Shown here piece by piece: positions 7,669 to 16,685 of a DNA stretch of 64,000 nt. The translations under genes and the position numbers were made by a program. The notes under the pieces are model-generated. The model saw only the letters and a program-made list of their open reading frames with translations, had not been told where the DNA came from and searched no databases. This DNA is from Burkholderiaceae bacterium (GTDB lineage Bacteria > Pseudomonadota > Gammaproteobacteria > Burkholderiales > Burkholderiaceae_C): assembly GCA_017992055.1 (NCBI GenBank), contig JAGOPK010000012.1, positions 1 through 64,000 of the forward strand, read 5' to 3'. Position 1 is the first letter of the stretch; each line of letters opens with the position of its first letter.

Positions 7669-8616
7669 ATGTCGACTGACGAACTGCTCGATGCGAAGCT
7701 GCTGAAGCTGTTCGACATCCTGTACGAGACCCGCAGCGTCACGCGCACGGCCGAACGGCTGGGCCAGAGCCAGCCGACGGTCAGCATCGCCCTGGGCCGG
7801 CTGCGCGATCAGCTGGGCGACCCGCTCTTCATCCGCACGCCCCTCGGCATGGCGCCCACGCCGCGCGCCGATGCGCTGATCGGCCCGTGCCGGCAGATCA
7901 TCGAATCCATGCGGCGCTTCGCCACGTCAGAACCCGGCTTCGACCCGGCCACGGCGCGACGGCGCTTCCGCATCTGCATGACAGACGCCAGCCACATCAC
8001 GCTGCTGCCGCGCCTGCTGGCCCATATGCGTGCGCAGGCGCCCGGCGTGCGTCTGGAGGCGGCGCGCATCGACGGCCACACGGAGCAGGCGCTCGAGTCC
8101 GGCGAGGCCGACCTGGCGATCGGCCACCTGCCGTGGCTCGGCAGCGGCATCTACCAGCAGCAGCTCTACGAGCAGGACTGGGTGTGCCTGGCCAATGCGC
8201 ACCATCCACGCCTGCGCGTGCGCCTGAGCGCCAAGCAGTACCGCGACGAAGGGCATGTGCTGATCGCGGCCGGCACCGGCGCCCAGCTGCTGGACCAGGC
8301 GCTGGCCCGGGAAGGCATCGAGCGGCAGGTCGTCCTGGAACTGCCCGGCTTTCTGGGGCTCGGGCCGATCATCCAGACGACCGATCTGCTGGCCACGCTG
8401 CCACGCCACATTGGCACGACGCTGGCGCAGGCCAACCAGCTGGCGCTGCACGCCTGCCCGTTCCCGGTGGAGGGCTTCGCCGTGCGCCAGCACTGGCACG
8501 CCCGCTACCACCAGGACGCCGGAAGCCGCTGGCTGCGGGAGGTGGTCTCGCAACTGTTCGGGCACAGCGAAGGAACACGATCAGGGCGGTCCGGCGCGGC
8601 GCTATCGAATGGGTGA
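7669..8616 (+). CDS. LysR-family transcriptional regulator of the adjacent operon
   Basis: This 315-aa protein has an N-terminal winged helix-turn-helix (RSVTRTAERLGQSQPTVSIALGRLRDQLGDPLF, cited in two parts: SVTRTAERLGQSQPTVS then LGRLRDQLGDPLF). A LysR substrate-binding domain follows from about residue 95 (RRRFRICMTD). The helix-turn-helix and FIRTPLGMAPTPRA linker resemble NodD/LinR-like regulators of aromatic catabolism. The ATG at 7669 lies 18 bp after the operator repeat. Divergent placement makes it the likely activator of the 2286-7573 operon. The ligand is unknown. Confidence 0.88.
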   Translation: MSTDELLDAKLLKLFDILYETRSVTRTAERLGQSQPTVSIALGRLRDQLGDPLFIRTPLGMAPTPRADALIGPCRQIIESMRRFATSEPGFDPATARRRFRICMTDASHITLLPRLLAHMRAQAPGVRLEAARIDGHTEQALESGEADLAIGHLPWLGSGIYQQQLYEQDWVCLANAHHPRLRVRLSAKQYRDEGHVLIAAGTGAQLLDQALAREGIERQVVLELPGFLGLGPIIQTTDLLATLPRHIGTTLAQANQLALHACPFPVEGFAVRQHWHARYHQDAGSRWLREVVSQLFGHSEGTRSGRSGAALSNG

Positions 8617-9028
8617 GTCGGACCTGTCTCGGCAACAGGCCCGCAGCTGGAATGGGCGCCGTCGAGTGCAGCCGGTGCGGACCGAGTCGACGCGGTGCTG
8701 CTGCAGCGAGCCGCATTCAATCAAGCCGGCTTGCCCTGCCGTGATGGCGATGTTTGGCGTCGAGGAGCCGCACGACCATTGATCTTTATGGTGGGACCAC
8801 GTCAGTTCAGGTGAGTCGGCCCAATGTGCCGCCAGCACGACCGCCACAGGCCGCTCTCTGCTTCAACAGCATGTGTCCGCTTGTGGCCGAGTCCCGGTGG
8901 CCACGAGCGTCAGCTTCCGGGGCCTGGAAAGATGAGCATCAGTCGGGGTCGTCGGACAGCTTCCGGCAACGTCGAACGGCAGCAGTGGGACGGAACCCGA
9001 AGTCCACGTCGCGCAGCCGGGGGATTAT
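8617..9028. other. 412-bp geneless stretch between LysR gene and integrase gene
   Basis: No frame here has recognisable domains or convincing start signals. The composition is mixed and lower in GC than the core chromosome. Several short motifs look like decayed repeat or transposon sequence, but no intact terminal repeat, tRNA-end copy or hairpin terminator was seen. It lies just downstream of the integrase stop, where island DNA is often scrambled. Confidence 0.4.
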
Positions 9029-10114
9029 CTAGCCTCGGCTGCGCTTCCTTTCGATGCTGTCGAGTCGACCCACAAGATCTTCGGCGCGAAGGTGGGTGTA
9101 CCGCTTCAACATCTGCATGCTCTTGTGACCGCTGATGGCCGAGACCTCCTGGTCGCTTAGCCCGGCCTCTACCAGCCTACTGACGCCCTCGTGCCGAAGG
9201 TCGTGAAATCGCAAGTCCTTCAGGCCAGCCTTGGCCTTGATCTCCAACCAGGCCTTGTTGAATGCGTATGGCCGCCGAACTTCGTCGCGTCCCGGCTCAC
9301 CGAAGAAGACGAGGTCGCAATCCTTTGGCCGGAGCGGGTTGGCCAGTGCCTCGCGGAAAAGCTCTGTCGCCACTTTGGTTAGCGGCACGGTCCGCGGCAT
9401 CGTGTTCTTGGTCTCCAGCAGCCTGACCACGCGCTTGCCAAGCTCCACCTGCCCTTTGCGAAGCCCGGTGATCTCGGACGAGCGCATGCTCGTCTCGATC
9501 GCGATGCGAACGATCCACCTCATCATCGGGTTGGTGTACTCGTCGACCAGCGCCATGAGGCGCACCTCTTCGGCTTCCGTAAGCCTACGGTTGCGCCCGG
9601 CGCCAGGCGAAGGCCGTCGGATGTTGAGCACAGGGTTGACGGCCAGACCCAAACCCCATTCCTTGATGGCGATGGTGAACAGGTGGCCGATGAGCGCCAG
9701 TTCCAGGCGTACGGTGTTGCCTGCGCGTGGCCTGGGCTTGCCGTCGCGAGCACGGTCCTCCCCAGCCAATCGCTTGTCTCGGTACTCGGCAACCAACTCG
9801 GGCGTGATGCCGGCCAACGAGTATTTGCCAAAGAACCCAGTCAGCGGGACGGCCCGTCGCTTCTCGCCGATCTGCGTGAACGGGCGCTTGGTTGGCGTTA
9901 CCTCCGCCAAGTACCGGTTGATTGCTTTGTCGAACGTCATGCGCTCGGACGGCCCGCGCTGCAGAAACAGCCCACGCACCATCTCATCCTCGGTGCGTCG
10001 GGCCCAGTCCTCGGCGTCCCGCTTCAAGCGGAACGTCTTCACCGTGGTCGGGAAACCGGTCTTGCGGATGACGGCCTTCCAGGTGCCGGAAGGCGTCTTG
10101 ACGATGGTCGGCAT
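9029..10114 (-). CDS. int: Tyrosine-recombinase (phage-type) integrase
   Basis: This 361-aa site-specific recombinase has an N-terminal arm-binding region, a SAM-like core-binding domain (about 60-150) and a C-terminal catalytic domain. The active residues are visible: Arg at about 211 (TSMRSSEI), His-x-x-Arg at 304-307 (FHDLRHEG), His at 330 (ISGHKSM) and Tyr at 339 (LKRYTH). I start at the ATG at 10114, preceded by AGAAGGGG; ten more codons are possible upstream. It sits 77 bp from the 3' end of a tRNA gene and is transcribed away from it, a typical genomic-island layout. No capsid, terminase or replication genes lie nearby, so an intact prophage is not supported. All catalytic residues are intact, so it may be active. 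Confidence 0.93.
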   Translation of the reverse strand: MPTIVKTPSGTWKAVIRKTGFPTTVKTFRLKRDAEDWARRTEDEMVRGLFLQRGPSERMTFDKAINRYLAEVTPTKRPFTQIGEKRRAVPLTGFFGKYSLAGITPELVAEYRDKRLAGEDRARDGKPRPRAGNTVRLELALIGHLFTIAIKEWGLGLAVNPVLNIRRPSPGAGRNRRLTEAEEVRLMALVDEYTNPMMRWIVRIAIETSMRSSEITGLRKGQVELGKRVVRLLETKNTMPRTVPLTKVATELFREALANPLRPKDCDLVFFGEPGRDEVRRPYAFNKAWLEIKAKAGLKDLRFHDLRHEGVSRLVEAGLSDQEVSAISGHKSMQMLKRYTHLRAEDLVGRLDSIERKRSRG

Positions 10115-10142
10115 GGTGGTGCTCACCCCTTCTAAGCTGAGC

Positions 10143-10180
10143 ACTGTACCGAAACTGTACCGAAAGCCAACTTTCGGTAC
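10143..10180 (-). promoter_or_regulatory. Tandem and inverted 11-bp repeats over the integrase promoter
   Basis: The unit CTGTACCGAAA occurs twice in tandem (10144-10154 and 10155-10165) and once inverted. GTACCGAAAG (10157-10166) and CTTTCGGTAC (10171-10180) form a perfect 10-bp hairpin with a 4-base loop. On the minus strand a plausible promoter, TTGGCT (10165-10170), 16 bp, TACAGT (10143-10148), is embedded in the repeats. They could be integrase arm sites or an operator for self-control; both readings are inference. Confidence 0.6.
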
Positions 10181-10221
10181 GTCGGCGATCGGTCAGATCG
10201 CCCGCAAACCCGCATGAATAC

Positions 10222-10298
10222 TGGTAGGCCGTGTTGGACTTGAACCAACGACCAAAGGATTATGAGTCCTCTGCTCTGACCAACTGAGCTAACGGCCC
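10222..10298 (-). tRNA. tRNA with CAU anticodon, probably tRNA-Ile2; integration site
   Basis: The minus strand folds into a complete cloverleaf of 74 bases plus encoded CCA (plus-strand tgg at 10222-10224). The anticodon loop reads CTCATAA, giving anticodon CAU. Acceptor pairs 4-69 and 5-68 are both C-G. Those are the elements TilS uses to recognise tRNA-Ile2, whose C34 becomes lysidine, so tRNA-Ile(AUA) is preferred over elongator Met; automated annotation may say Met. The U8 and A14 positions fit. Its 3' end faces the integrase gene, marking it as the likely attB. Confidence 0.9.
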
Positions 10299-10391
10299 CC
10301 TGTCGACAGCGCGCGATTCTAGGCGGCTGTCCGGGCGGCCCGCGGCGCCGGCACACAATGCGTCATCCAGGGCATCCATCGGAGTGCTTGC

Positions 10392-10889
10392 ATGCCGTTC
10401 CGCCTTTCTGGCATCGCCGCGACCGCGGCCGTGCTGCTGCTGGCCGTTGCCGCGGCCTTTGTCGGCCGGGCGCGGGCCGAGACCATCGGCGAGGTCGATA
10501 CCGCCTTCAAGCTGATCGGCCCCGACCACAAGGTGGTGGTCGAGGCCTATGACGATCCCGCCGTGCCCGGCGTGACCTGCTATGTCTCGCGCGCCAAGAC
10601 CGGCGGCGTCAAGGGCGCGCTGGGCCTGGCCGAGGACAAGGCCGAGGCCTCGATCGCCTGCCGCCAGGTGGGGCCGATCTCGTTTCCCAAGCCGCTGCGC
10701 CAGCAGGAGGAGATGTTCAACGAGCGCATCAGCCTGGTGTTCAAGCGGCTGCGCGTGGTGCGCATGGTGGATGCCAAGCGCAATGCCCTGGTCTATCTGA
10801 CCTATTCAGACCGGCTGATCGACGGCTCGCCGCAGAACTCGGTGACCGCGGTGCCGGTGGACCGGGCGACGCCGATCCCGCTGCGCTGA
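10392..10889 (+). CDS. creA: CreA family periplasmic protein
   Basis: This 165-aa protein has a Sec-type signal peptide (about residues 1-30, cleavage after ARA) followed by the CreA domain. Motifs are [23 protein letters not shown] (seen as GEVDTAFKL then [14 protein letters not shown]), [24 protein letters not shown] and [18 protein letters not shown]. CreA proteins are conserved, exported and of unknown function. The ATG at 10392 opens the signal peptide directly. It stands alone, about 90 bp upstream of the tRNA-CAU gene 5' end and convergent with the metallopeptidase gene. It marks the start of core chromosome beyond the island. Confidence 0.88.
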   Translation: MPFRLSGIAATAAVLLLAVAAAFVGRARAETIGEVDTAFKLIGPDHKVVVEAYDDPAVPGVTCYVSRAKTGGVKGALGLAEDKAEASIACRQVGPISFPKPLRQQEEMFNERISLVFKRLRVVRMVDAKRNALVYLTYSDRLIDGSPQNSVTAVPVDRATPIPLR

Positions 10890-10980
10890 GCGGCTGTCGC
10901 CCGTCGCTCGAGCCCGACCGACCCTGGAGCCAGACCGTGGCTGCGGAAGCCGGTCGGTACCTTGAGCGAGGGGGTGGATG

Positions 10981-12024
10981 TCACCGGAACGCGCCCCGTT
11001 CGGGCGGATCAGCCCAGGTCTCCGGCGCTGTGCGCCAGGACGGATCTGGTTCGCGCTCCAGGATGGCACACACAGCCGCACCCAGGTCGATGCCCAGGTG
11101 CTCCGAAGCAGATGCGTGTCCCGCGTCGGACAGATCGGCCTTCAGGGCGAACTCTCGGAATGGCTCCCAGTCGGTCGCGAACTCGGACACCAGGATTCGG
11201 GCCAGATCGTACGAGAGCATGTTGCCGTCGTCGGTACGCAGCCACGACTTGCCCGACCAGAATTCCTGCACCTTGCCTGCATCCCAGAAGGCCTTGTGCT
11301 TGGCATGCATCTGACGCGGTGTCAGCACATCCGGCGCTGATGGGGGCGACAGACGCTGCTCCGTATTGACCGCCAGTCCTTCATTGAGCCAGGCAGGTAT
11401 TGGCAGGTGACTCAGGCACGAATGGGTCATCTCGTGGACGATGGTGGGCTCCACGACCCGCAGATCCGACTTCATCGTCACGAAGTGGCTGCATCCGTCG
11501 TTGATGAACATCCCGCCGCTCGCGGCGAACTCACCTGCCTCGCCGTAGAAATGCGAGACGTATCGGTAGTAGGTTTGATCGTCGTCGAACACGATGAGGA
11601 TGTCGTGTCCCCACTCCGGCGATGCCGCGACTCCATCCAGGACGGTGCAGACCCTTCGATGCGTCTTGGTCATGAACTCGAGGGTGGAACTCGCCACATT
11701 CGAGTCCAGGGATGAAAGAAGGATCGCACTGCCCGATACGTCGACCCGGTAGTGGCCGTCCAGGCTGTCGCGCACCCGCAGCAGCCAGGCAATCTCGGCC
11801 TGAACCCAGGCGCCTGCCTGCAGTTGCGGCTCAAGGCCTTCAACCCAGGCCTGCACGAGGGTCCAGTCCAGGCGGGGAAAGCCGCCCTCGTCCACCTGCA
11901 CGTGAGGCTGGACCGCAAGGAGCGCTCCACCCGCTTCCAGGGTCTCCGGCGCCTTGGTCTGAGCAGCGGACGGAGTCGATGCCTTGTCCTGCGAGACCAG
12001 GGACCGGAGAAACTTGAGGACCAC
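10981..12024 (-). CDS. Putative gluzincin-type zinc metallopeptidase-like protein
   Basis: This 347-aa protein is not recognised as a named enzyme. It carries HEMTH (197-201) followed by WLNEGLA with Glu at 215, the HExxH-x(13)-E arrangement of gluzincin (peptidase MA-like) proteins. Upstream segments ILIVFDDDQTYYRYVSHFY and GGMFINDGCSHFV are typical of the fold preceding the zinc site in these families. No clear signal peptide or membrane segment is visible, so a cytoplasmic location is likeliest. The start is a GTG at 12024, 27 bp after the hrcA stop, so it may be cotranscribed with hrcA. Activity and substrate are unknown. Confidence 0.7.
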   Translation of the reverse strand: MVLKFLRSLVSQDKASTPSAAQTKAPETLEAGGALLAVQPHVQVDEGGFPRLDWTLVQAWVEGLEPQLQAGAWVQAEIAWLLRVRDSLDGHYRVDVSGSAILLSSLDSNVASSTLEFMTKTHRRVCTVLDGVAASPEWGHDILIVFDDDQTYYRYVSHFYGEAGEFAASGGMFINDGCSHFVTMKSDLRVVEPTIVHEMTHSCLSHLPIPAWLNEGLAVNTEQRLSPPSAPDVLTPRQMHAKHKAFWDAGKVQEFWSGKSWLRTDDGNMLSYDLARILVSEFATDWEPFREFALKADLSDAGHASASEHLGIDLGAAVCAILEREPDPSWRTAPETWADPPERGAFR

Positions 12025-12051
12025 AGCGCTGCGATGGCTTGTGCGGGATGC

Positions 12052-13089
12052 CTAACGCTGGCTCAGCGCATTGCCCACCAACCGCGCCGTGATGTCGACG
12101 ATCTGGATCATGCGGTCGTAGGCCATGCGCGTGGGCCCGATCACGCCCAGCGTGCCGACGATGCGGCCGTCGATCTCATACGGCGCCGAGACCACGCTCA
12201 GCGACTCATACGGCACCACGCCCGACTCGCCGCCGATGTAGATCTGCACGCCCTCGGCGCGGCTGCTGGTCTCCAGCAGGCGCAGCAGATCGGCTTTCTG
12301 CTCGAACAGGTCGAACATCTTGCGCAGCGAGCCCAGGTCGTTGCCGAAGTCCTGCACGCCCAGCAGGTTGCGCTCGCCCGACACCACCACCTGGTCGGCG
12401 CCCTGGGCCAAGGCGTCGCTGCCCACCTGCACGGCGGCCTGCATCAGCAGCGCGATGTCGCCGCGCAGGGCCTCGATCTCGGTGCGCAGGCGCTCGCGTA
12501 CCTCGTCCAGGCCCAGGCCGGCATAGTGGGCGTTGAGGAAGTTGGTGGCCTCCACCAGCTCGCTTTCGCTGTGGTCGCGGGCGGTGAAGATCACCCGGTT
12601 CTGCACGTCGCCCTCGGGCGTGACCAGGATCACCAGCACGCGCCGCTCGCCCAGGCGCAAGAACTCGATGTGGCGGAACACGCCGGCCTGCTTGGGTGCG
12701 GTGACCACGCCGACAAAGTGGCTCAGGCTGGACAGCAACTGGGCCGCCTGGGCAATCACGCGCTGCGGCTGGTCGGGCTGCAGTTGCTCGCGCGCGCTGG
12801 CCACCTCGGGCGTGCTGCTGTCCAGCGTCACCGGCCGCGCCGTCATCATGGTGTCGACGAACATGCGGTAGCCGCGCGCCGTGGGGATGCGGCCGGCGCT
12901 GGTGTGCGGGCTGGCGATCAGGCCCAGCTCCTCCAGATCGGCCATCACGTTGCGGATGGTGGCCGGCGACAGCTCCAGCCCCGAGGCCCGCGACAGCGTG
13001 CGTGAACCCACGGGCTGGCCGTCGGCGATGTAGCGCTCGACCAGGATCTTCAGCAGCGTTCGGGAGCGGTCGTCCATGACGGTTTTCAT
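12052..13089 (-). CDS. hrcA: Heat-inducible transcription repressor HrcA
   Basis: This 345-aa protein represses class I heat-shock genes by binding CIRCE operators, with GroEL needed to keep it active. The N-terminal winged helix includes [20 protein letters not shown], then [20 protein letters not shown] and [16 protein letters not shown]. The C-terminal region contains IYIGGES and [20 protein letters not shown], typical of HrcA. The ATG at 13089 gives the normal length; the longer frame upstream is antisense to nadK and recN. It is divergent from nadK. Its probable target, the CIRCE of groESL, lies in the same window at 56439-56465. Confidence 0.95.
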   Translation of the reverse strand: MKTVMDDRSRTLLKILVERYIADGQPVGSRTLSRASGLELSPATIRNVMADLEELGLIASPHTSAGRIPTARGYRMFVDTMMTARPVTLDSSTPEVASAREQLQPDQPQRVIAQAAQLLSSLSHFVGVVTAPKQAGVFRHIEFLRLGERRVLVILVTPEGDVQNRVIFTARDHSESELVEATNFLNAHYAGLGLDEVRERLRTEIEALRGDIALLMQAAVQVGSDALAQGADQVVVSGERNLLGVQDFGNDLGSLRKMFDLFEQKADLLRLLETSSRAEGVQIYIGGESGVVPYESLSVVSAPYEIDGRIVGTLGVIGPTRMAYDRMIQIVDITARLVGNALSQR

Positions 13090-13161
13090 TCTACGGACAT
13101 GGCTGCCGGACCCCGCTGCGCAAGCCCTGCCACGCAGGGGCCCTGTGGTGTAATCCGCCGC

Positions 13162-14037
13162 ATGTCGCGCCGCTTCCAACATGCCGCGCTGGTGGGCAAA
13201 TACCAGGCCGATGGCATCCGGCCCCTGCTCGGCGACATTGCGCAGTTCCTGCTGCGCCAGGGCCTCGAGGTCTCGCTCGAGCGCCAGACCGCCATCTCCA
13301 CCGGCATGACCGAGTTCGACGCGCTGACGCCCGAGCAAATCGGCGAGCGCTGCGACGTGGCCATCGTCGTCGGCGGCGACGGCACCATGCTGGGCATCGC
13401 CCGCGAGCTGGCGCGCCACAAGCTGCCGCTGGTGGGCATCAACCAGGGCCGGCTGGGCTTCATCACCGACATCCCGGTGGGCCAGTTCCGCGACGCGCTG
13501 GCGCCCATGCTGGCCGGCGACTATGAAGAAGACCCGCGCGCCATGCTCGAAGCCGAGGTCTGGCGCGACGACGAGCGCATCTTTGAAGGCCTGTCGCTGA
13601 ACGACGTGGTGGTCAGCCGCGGCGCCACCGCCGGCATGGTCGAGCTGCGCGTGGACATCGGCGACGAGTTCGTCGCCAACATCCGTGCCGACGGCCTGAT
13701 CGTGGCCTCGCCCACCGGCTCCACCGCCTATTCGCTGTCGGCCGGCGGGCCCATCCTGCACCCCGGCATCGCCGGCTGGGTGCTGGTGCCCATCGCCTCG
13801 CATGCGCTGAGCAACCGGCCCATCGTGCTGCCTGATTCGGACGTGGTGCGCATCACCGTGGTGGCCGGCCGCGATGCCTCGGCCAACTTCGACATGCAAG
13901 GCCTGGCCAGCATGCTGCACGGCGACCAGGTGCGCGTGCGGCGCTCGGCGCACCGGGTGCGCTTCCTGCATCCGCGCGGCTGGAGCTACTACGCCACGCT
14001 GCGCCGCAAGCTGCGCTGGTACGAAGGGGTGGTCTGA
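13162..14037 (+). CDS. nadK: NAD kinase
   Basis: This 291-aa protein phosphorylates NAD to NADP. Visible signatures are [15 protein letters not shown] (the GGDG motif with the catalytic Asp), [24 protein letters not shown], and [22 protein letters not shown] near the active site. The ATG at 13162 ([14 protein letters not shown]) gives the usual start. It is divergent from hrcA and 1 bp from the recN start, as in other Burkholderiales. Confidence 0.95.
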   Translation: MSRRFQHAALVGKYQADGIRPLLGDIAQFLLRQGLEVSLERQTAISTGMTEFDALTPEQIGERCDVAIVVGGDGTMLGIARELARHKLPLVGINQGRLGFITDIPVGQFRDALAPMLAGDYEEDPRAMLEAEVWRDDERIFEGLSLNDVVVSRGATAGMVELRVDIGDEFVANIRADGLIVASPTGSTAYSLSAGGPILHPGIAGWVLVPIASHALSNRPIVLPDSDVVRITVVAGRDASANFDMQGLASMLHGDQVRVRRSAHRVRFLHPRGWSYYATLRRKLRWYEGVV

Positions 14038-14038
14038 G

Positions 14039-15760
14039 GTGCTGCGCCGTCTCGCCCTGCGCGACTTCGTCATCGTGCCGTCGCTGGAACTCGACTTCCA
14101 TGCCGGCTTCTCGGTGCTCACCGGCGAGACCGGGGCCGGCAAGTCCATCCTGGTCGACGCGCTGCAGCTGGCGCTCGGCACACGTGCCGATGCCGGCGTG
14201 GTGCGCGAGGGCGCGGCGCGTGCCGAGGTCAGTGCCGAGTTCGACCGTCCGCCGGCGCTGGCCGACTGGCTGGAGCAGGCCGGCTTCGAGGCCGGCGACG
14301 AGATGCTGCTGCTGCGCCGCAGCGTCGACGCCCAGGGCAAGAGCCGCGCCTGGATCAACGGCAGCCCGGCCACCGTGGCCCAGCTGCGCGAGGTGGCCGA
14401 GCAGCTGGTCGACATCCACGGCCAGCATGCCTGGCAAAGCCTCACCCGCCCGGCGGCCACGCGCGAGCTGCTCGATACCCATGCCGGCCTCGACACGGCG
14501 CCGCTGGCGGCGCTGTTCAACCGCCGCAAGGCCGCCGAGCAGGCCCTGGCCCGCGCCCGCGAGCAGCAGCACCAGATCGAGACCGAACGCGAGCGCCTGG
14601 CCTGGCAGATCGGCGAGCTGGACAAGCTGGCGCCGGCCGAGGGCGAATGGGCCGAGCTGTCGGCCGAGCACCAGCGCCTGGCCCATGCGCAGTCGCTGAT
14701 GGCGGCCACGCGCCTGGCGCTGGACCTGCTGGCCGAGGGCGACGAAGCCAATGCCGAGGGCCTGGCCAGCCGCGCGCTGGAGACGCTGGCCGATGTCAGC
14801 GAGCACGATGCCCGCTTGGGCCCGGTGCTCGACAGCCTCAACGGCGCGCTGGCCCAGCTGCAGGACGCGGCCCATGGCCTGAATGCCTACCTGGGCCGCG
14901 CCGAGCTGGACCCGGAGCGCCTGGCCGAGCTGGACAGCCGCATGTCGGCCTGGATGGGCCTGGCGCGGCGCTGGCGCCGGCCGCCCGACGAACTGCCGGC
15001 CCTGCTGGCGCAGTGGCGCGGCGAGCTGGCGGCGCTGGACGCGGCCAGCGACAGCGCCGCGCTGGAAGCCGCCTTCCAGGCCGCCGACCGCGCCTACCGC
15101 GACGAGGCCCGCCGCATCGGCCAGGCCCGCCGCCGCGCCGCCGCGCCGCTGGCCGAAGCCGTCACCCAGGCCATGCAGCAGCTGGGCATGGCCGGCGGGC
15201 GTTTTGCCATCGACCTGACGGCCCTGCCGCAGCCCTCGGCCCAGGGCCTGGAGGCGGTGGAGTTCCTGGTCGCCGGCCATGCCGGCAGCACGCCGCGGCC
15301 GATCGCCAAGGTGGCCTCGGGCGGCGAGCTGTCGCGGCTGGCGCTGGCGATTGCCGTGACCACGGTGCAGGCCTCATCGGGAAACAGTGGCTCTGGCGCG
15401 GCCACGCTGATCTTCGACGAGATCGACGCCGGCATCGGCGGCGCGGTCGGCGACACGGTGGGCGCGCTGATGAAGCAGCTGGGCCAGCGTGTGCAGGTGC
15501 TGGCCGTCACCCACCTGGCCCAGGTGGCGGCCTGCGCCGACCAGCACTACGTCGTCGCCAAGTCGGCCCAGGCCGATGGCCGCACCGCCAGCACGGTGGC
15601 ACCGGTGGCCGGCGAGGCCCGCGTGGCCGAGGTGGCGCGCATGCTGGGCGGCGAGCGCATGGCCGGCACGAGCCTGGCCCATGCCCATGCGATGCTGCAG
15701 CAGCCCCCGGCCGCTGCGCCCGAGTCCCGTCCGGCGCGCAAGCGCAGCAGCAAGGCATGA
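14039..15760 (+). CDS. recN: DNA repair protein RecN
   Basis: This 573-aa SMC-like ATPase acts in double-strand break repair. Walker A GETGAGKS is at about 29-36 within [17 protein letters not shown] long coiled-coil region spans roughly 150-350, and the C-terminal part has the ABC signature [14 protein letters not shown] and Walker [14 protein letters not shown]. The start is a GTG at 14039, one base after the nadK stop. The end overlaps the rapZ start (ATGA). Length matches the family. Confidence 0.95.
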   Translation: MLRRLALRDFVIVPSLELDFHAGFSVLTGETGAGKSILVDALQLALGTRADAGVVREGAARAEVSAEFDRPPALADWLEQAGFEAGDEMLLLRRSVDAQGKSRAWINGSPATVAQLREVAEQLVDIHGQHAWQSLTRPAATRELLDTHAGLDTAPLAALFNRRKAAEQALARAREQQHQIETERERLAWQIGELDKLAPAEGEWAELSAEHQRLAHAQSLMAATRLALDLLAEGDEANAEGLASRALETLADVSEHDARLGPVLDSLNGALAQLQDAAHGLNAYLGRAELDPERLAELDSRMSAWMGLARRWRRPPDELPALLAQWRGELAALDAASDSAALEAAFQAADRAYRDEARRIGQARRRAAAPLAEAVTQAMQQLGMAGGRFAIDLTALPQPSAQGLEAVEFLVAGHAGSTPRPIAKVASGGELSRLALAIAVTTVQASSGNSGSGAATLIFDEIDAGIGGAVGDTVGALMKQLGQRVQVLAVTHLAQVAACADQHYVVAKSAQADGRTASTVAPVAGEARVAEVARMLGGERMAGTSLAHAHAMLQQPPAAAPESRPARKRSSKA

Positions 15761-16671
15761 GCCACAGCCCGTCCACTGGACCGTCGACCGGACCGTCCAC
15801 CGGCCGTGAGCTGGTGCTGATCAGCGGCATTTCCGGCTCGGGCAAGTCGGTGGCCCTGCATGCGCTGGAGGACGCCGGCTACTTCTGCGTGGACAACCTG
15901 CCGCCCGAGCTGCTGCGGCCCTGCATGTCGCTGGACAACCCGCGCTACAGCCGCCGCGTCGCGGTGGCGGTGGACGTGCGCGCCGGCAGCTCGCTGCAGA
16001 CCCTGGTGCCGGTGGTCGGCGAGCTGCGTGCCGAGGGCGTGGTCATCCGCGCCATCTTCCTCGACGCCAGCACCGACACCCTGGTGCGGCGCTTCTCCGA
16101 GACACGCCGCCCGCATCCGCTGTCGCATCCCGAGGTCGACGGCAACGGCCAGCATGCGCTGACCGAGGCCATCGAGCTGGAGCGGCTGATGCTGGCCGAG
16201 CTGCGCGAGCTGTCCACCGTGGTCGATACCAGCACGCTGCGCCCGGCCGGCCTGCGCGCCCACATGCGCCGCCTGCTGGACACGCCCACCGACCGCCTGA
16301 CCCTGGTGTTCGAAAGCTTTGCCTTCAAGTACGGCGTGCCGCTGGATGCGGACTATGTGTTCGACGTGCGCATGCTGCCCAACCCCTACTACATCCGCGA
16401 GCTGCGTCCGCTGACCGGCTGCGATGCGCCGGTGGTGCAGTTCCTCGACCAGCAGCCCGAGGCGCACGAGATGCTGGCCCAGATCGAGGCCTTTGTGCGC
16501 CGCTGGCTGCCGGCCCTGGCCACCGACCAGCGTGGCTACGTCACCGTGGCCATAGGCTGCACCGGCGGCCAGCACCGCTCGGTCTACATCGTCGAGCAGC
16601 TGGGCCGGCGCTTTGCCGACCATGGCGCCACGCTGGTGCGACACCGCGAGATCGACGCCAACGCCCAGTGA
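15757..16671 (+). CDS. rapZ: RNase adapter RapZ (YvcJ-type P-loop protein)
   Basis: This 304-aa protein binds nucleotide and, in enterobacteria, guides RNase E to the GlmZ small RNA. Walker A GISGSGKS is at about 24-31, followed by [19 protein letters not shown]. The C-terminal domain has [21 protein letters not shown], then [13 protein letters not shown] and [17 protein letters not shown]. The N-terminus has an unusual threefold PSTG repeat (residues 5-16) encoded by three 12-bp tandem copies. The ATG overlaps the recN stop. In betaproteobacteria rapZ is often near the PTS/hpr genes; here it follows recN. Confidence 0.93.
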   Translation: MSHSPSTGPSTGPSTGRELVLISGISGSGKSVALHALEDAGYFCVDNLPPELLRPCMSLDNPRYSRRVAVAVDVRAGSSLQTLVPVVGELRAEGVVIRAIFLDASTDTLVRRFSETRRPHPLSHPEVDGNGQHALTEAIELERLMLAELRELSTVVDTSTLRPAGLRAHMRRLLDTPTDRLTLVFESFAFKYGVPLDADYVFDVRMLPNPYYIRELRPLTGCDAPVVQFLDQQPEAHEMLAQIEAFVRRWLPALATDQRGYVTVAIGCTGGQHRSVYIVEQLGRRFADHGATLVRHREIDANAQ

Positions 16672-16685
16672 GGCCGGGCCCACCG

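Noticed and set aside
9029-10114. Prophage call on the basis of the integrase
   Set aside because: No phage structural, lysis or replication genes lie within 9 kb; an island is the better reading.
10225-10298. Elongator tRNA-Met as the identity of the CAU tRNA
   Set aside because: C-G pairs at 4-69 and 5-68 favour tRNA-Ile2; Met is kept only as an annotation alternative.
13090-14841. Long minus-strand extension of the hrcA frame (929 codons in all) opposite nadK and recN
   Set aside because: The extra N-terminal part is low-complexity, antisense to two genes with strong motifs, and HrcA has its own start at 13089.
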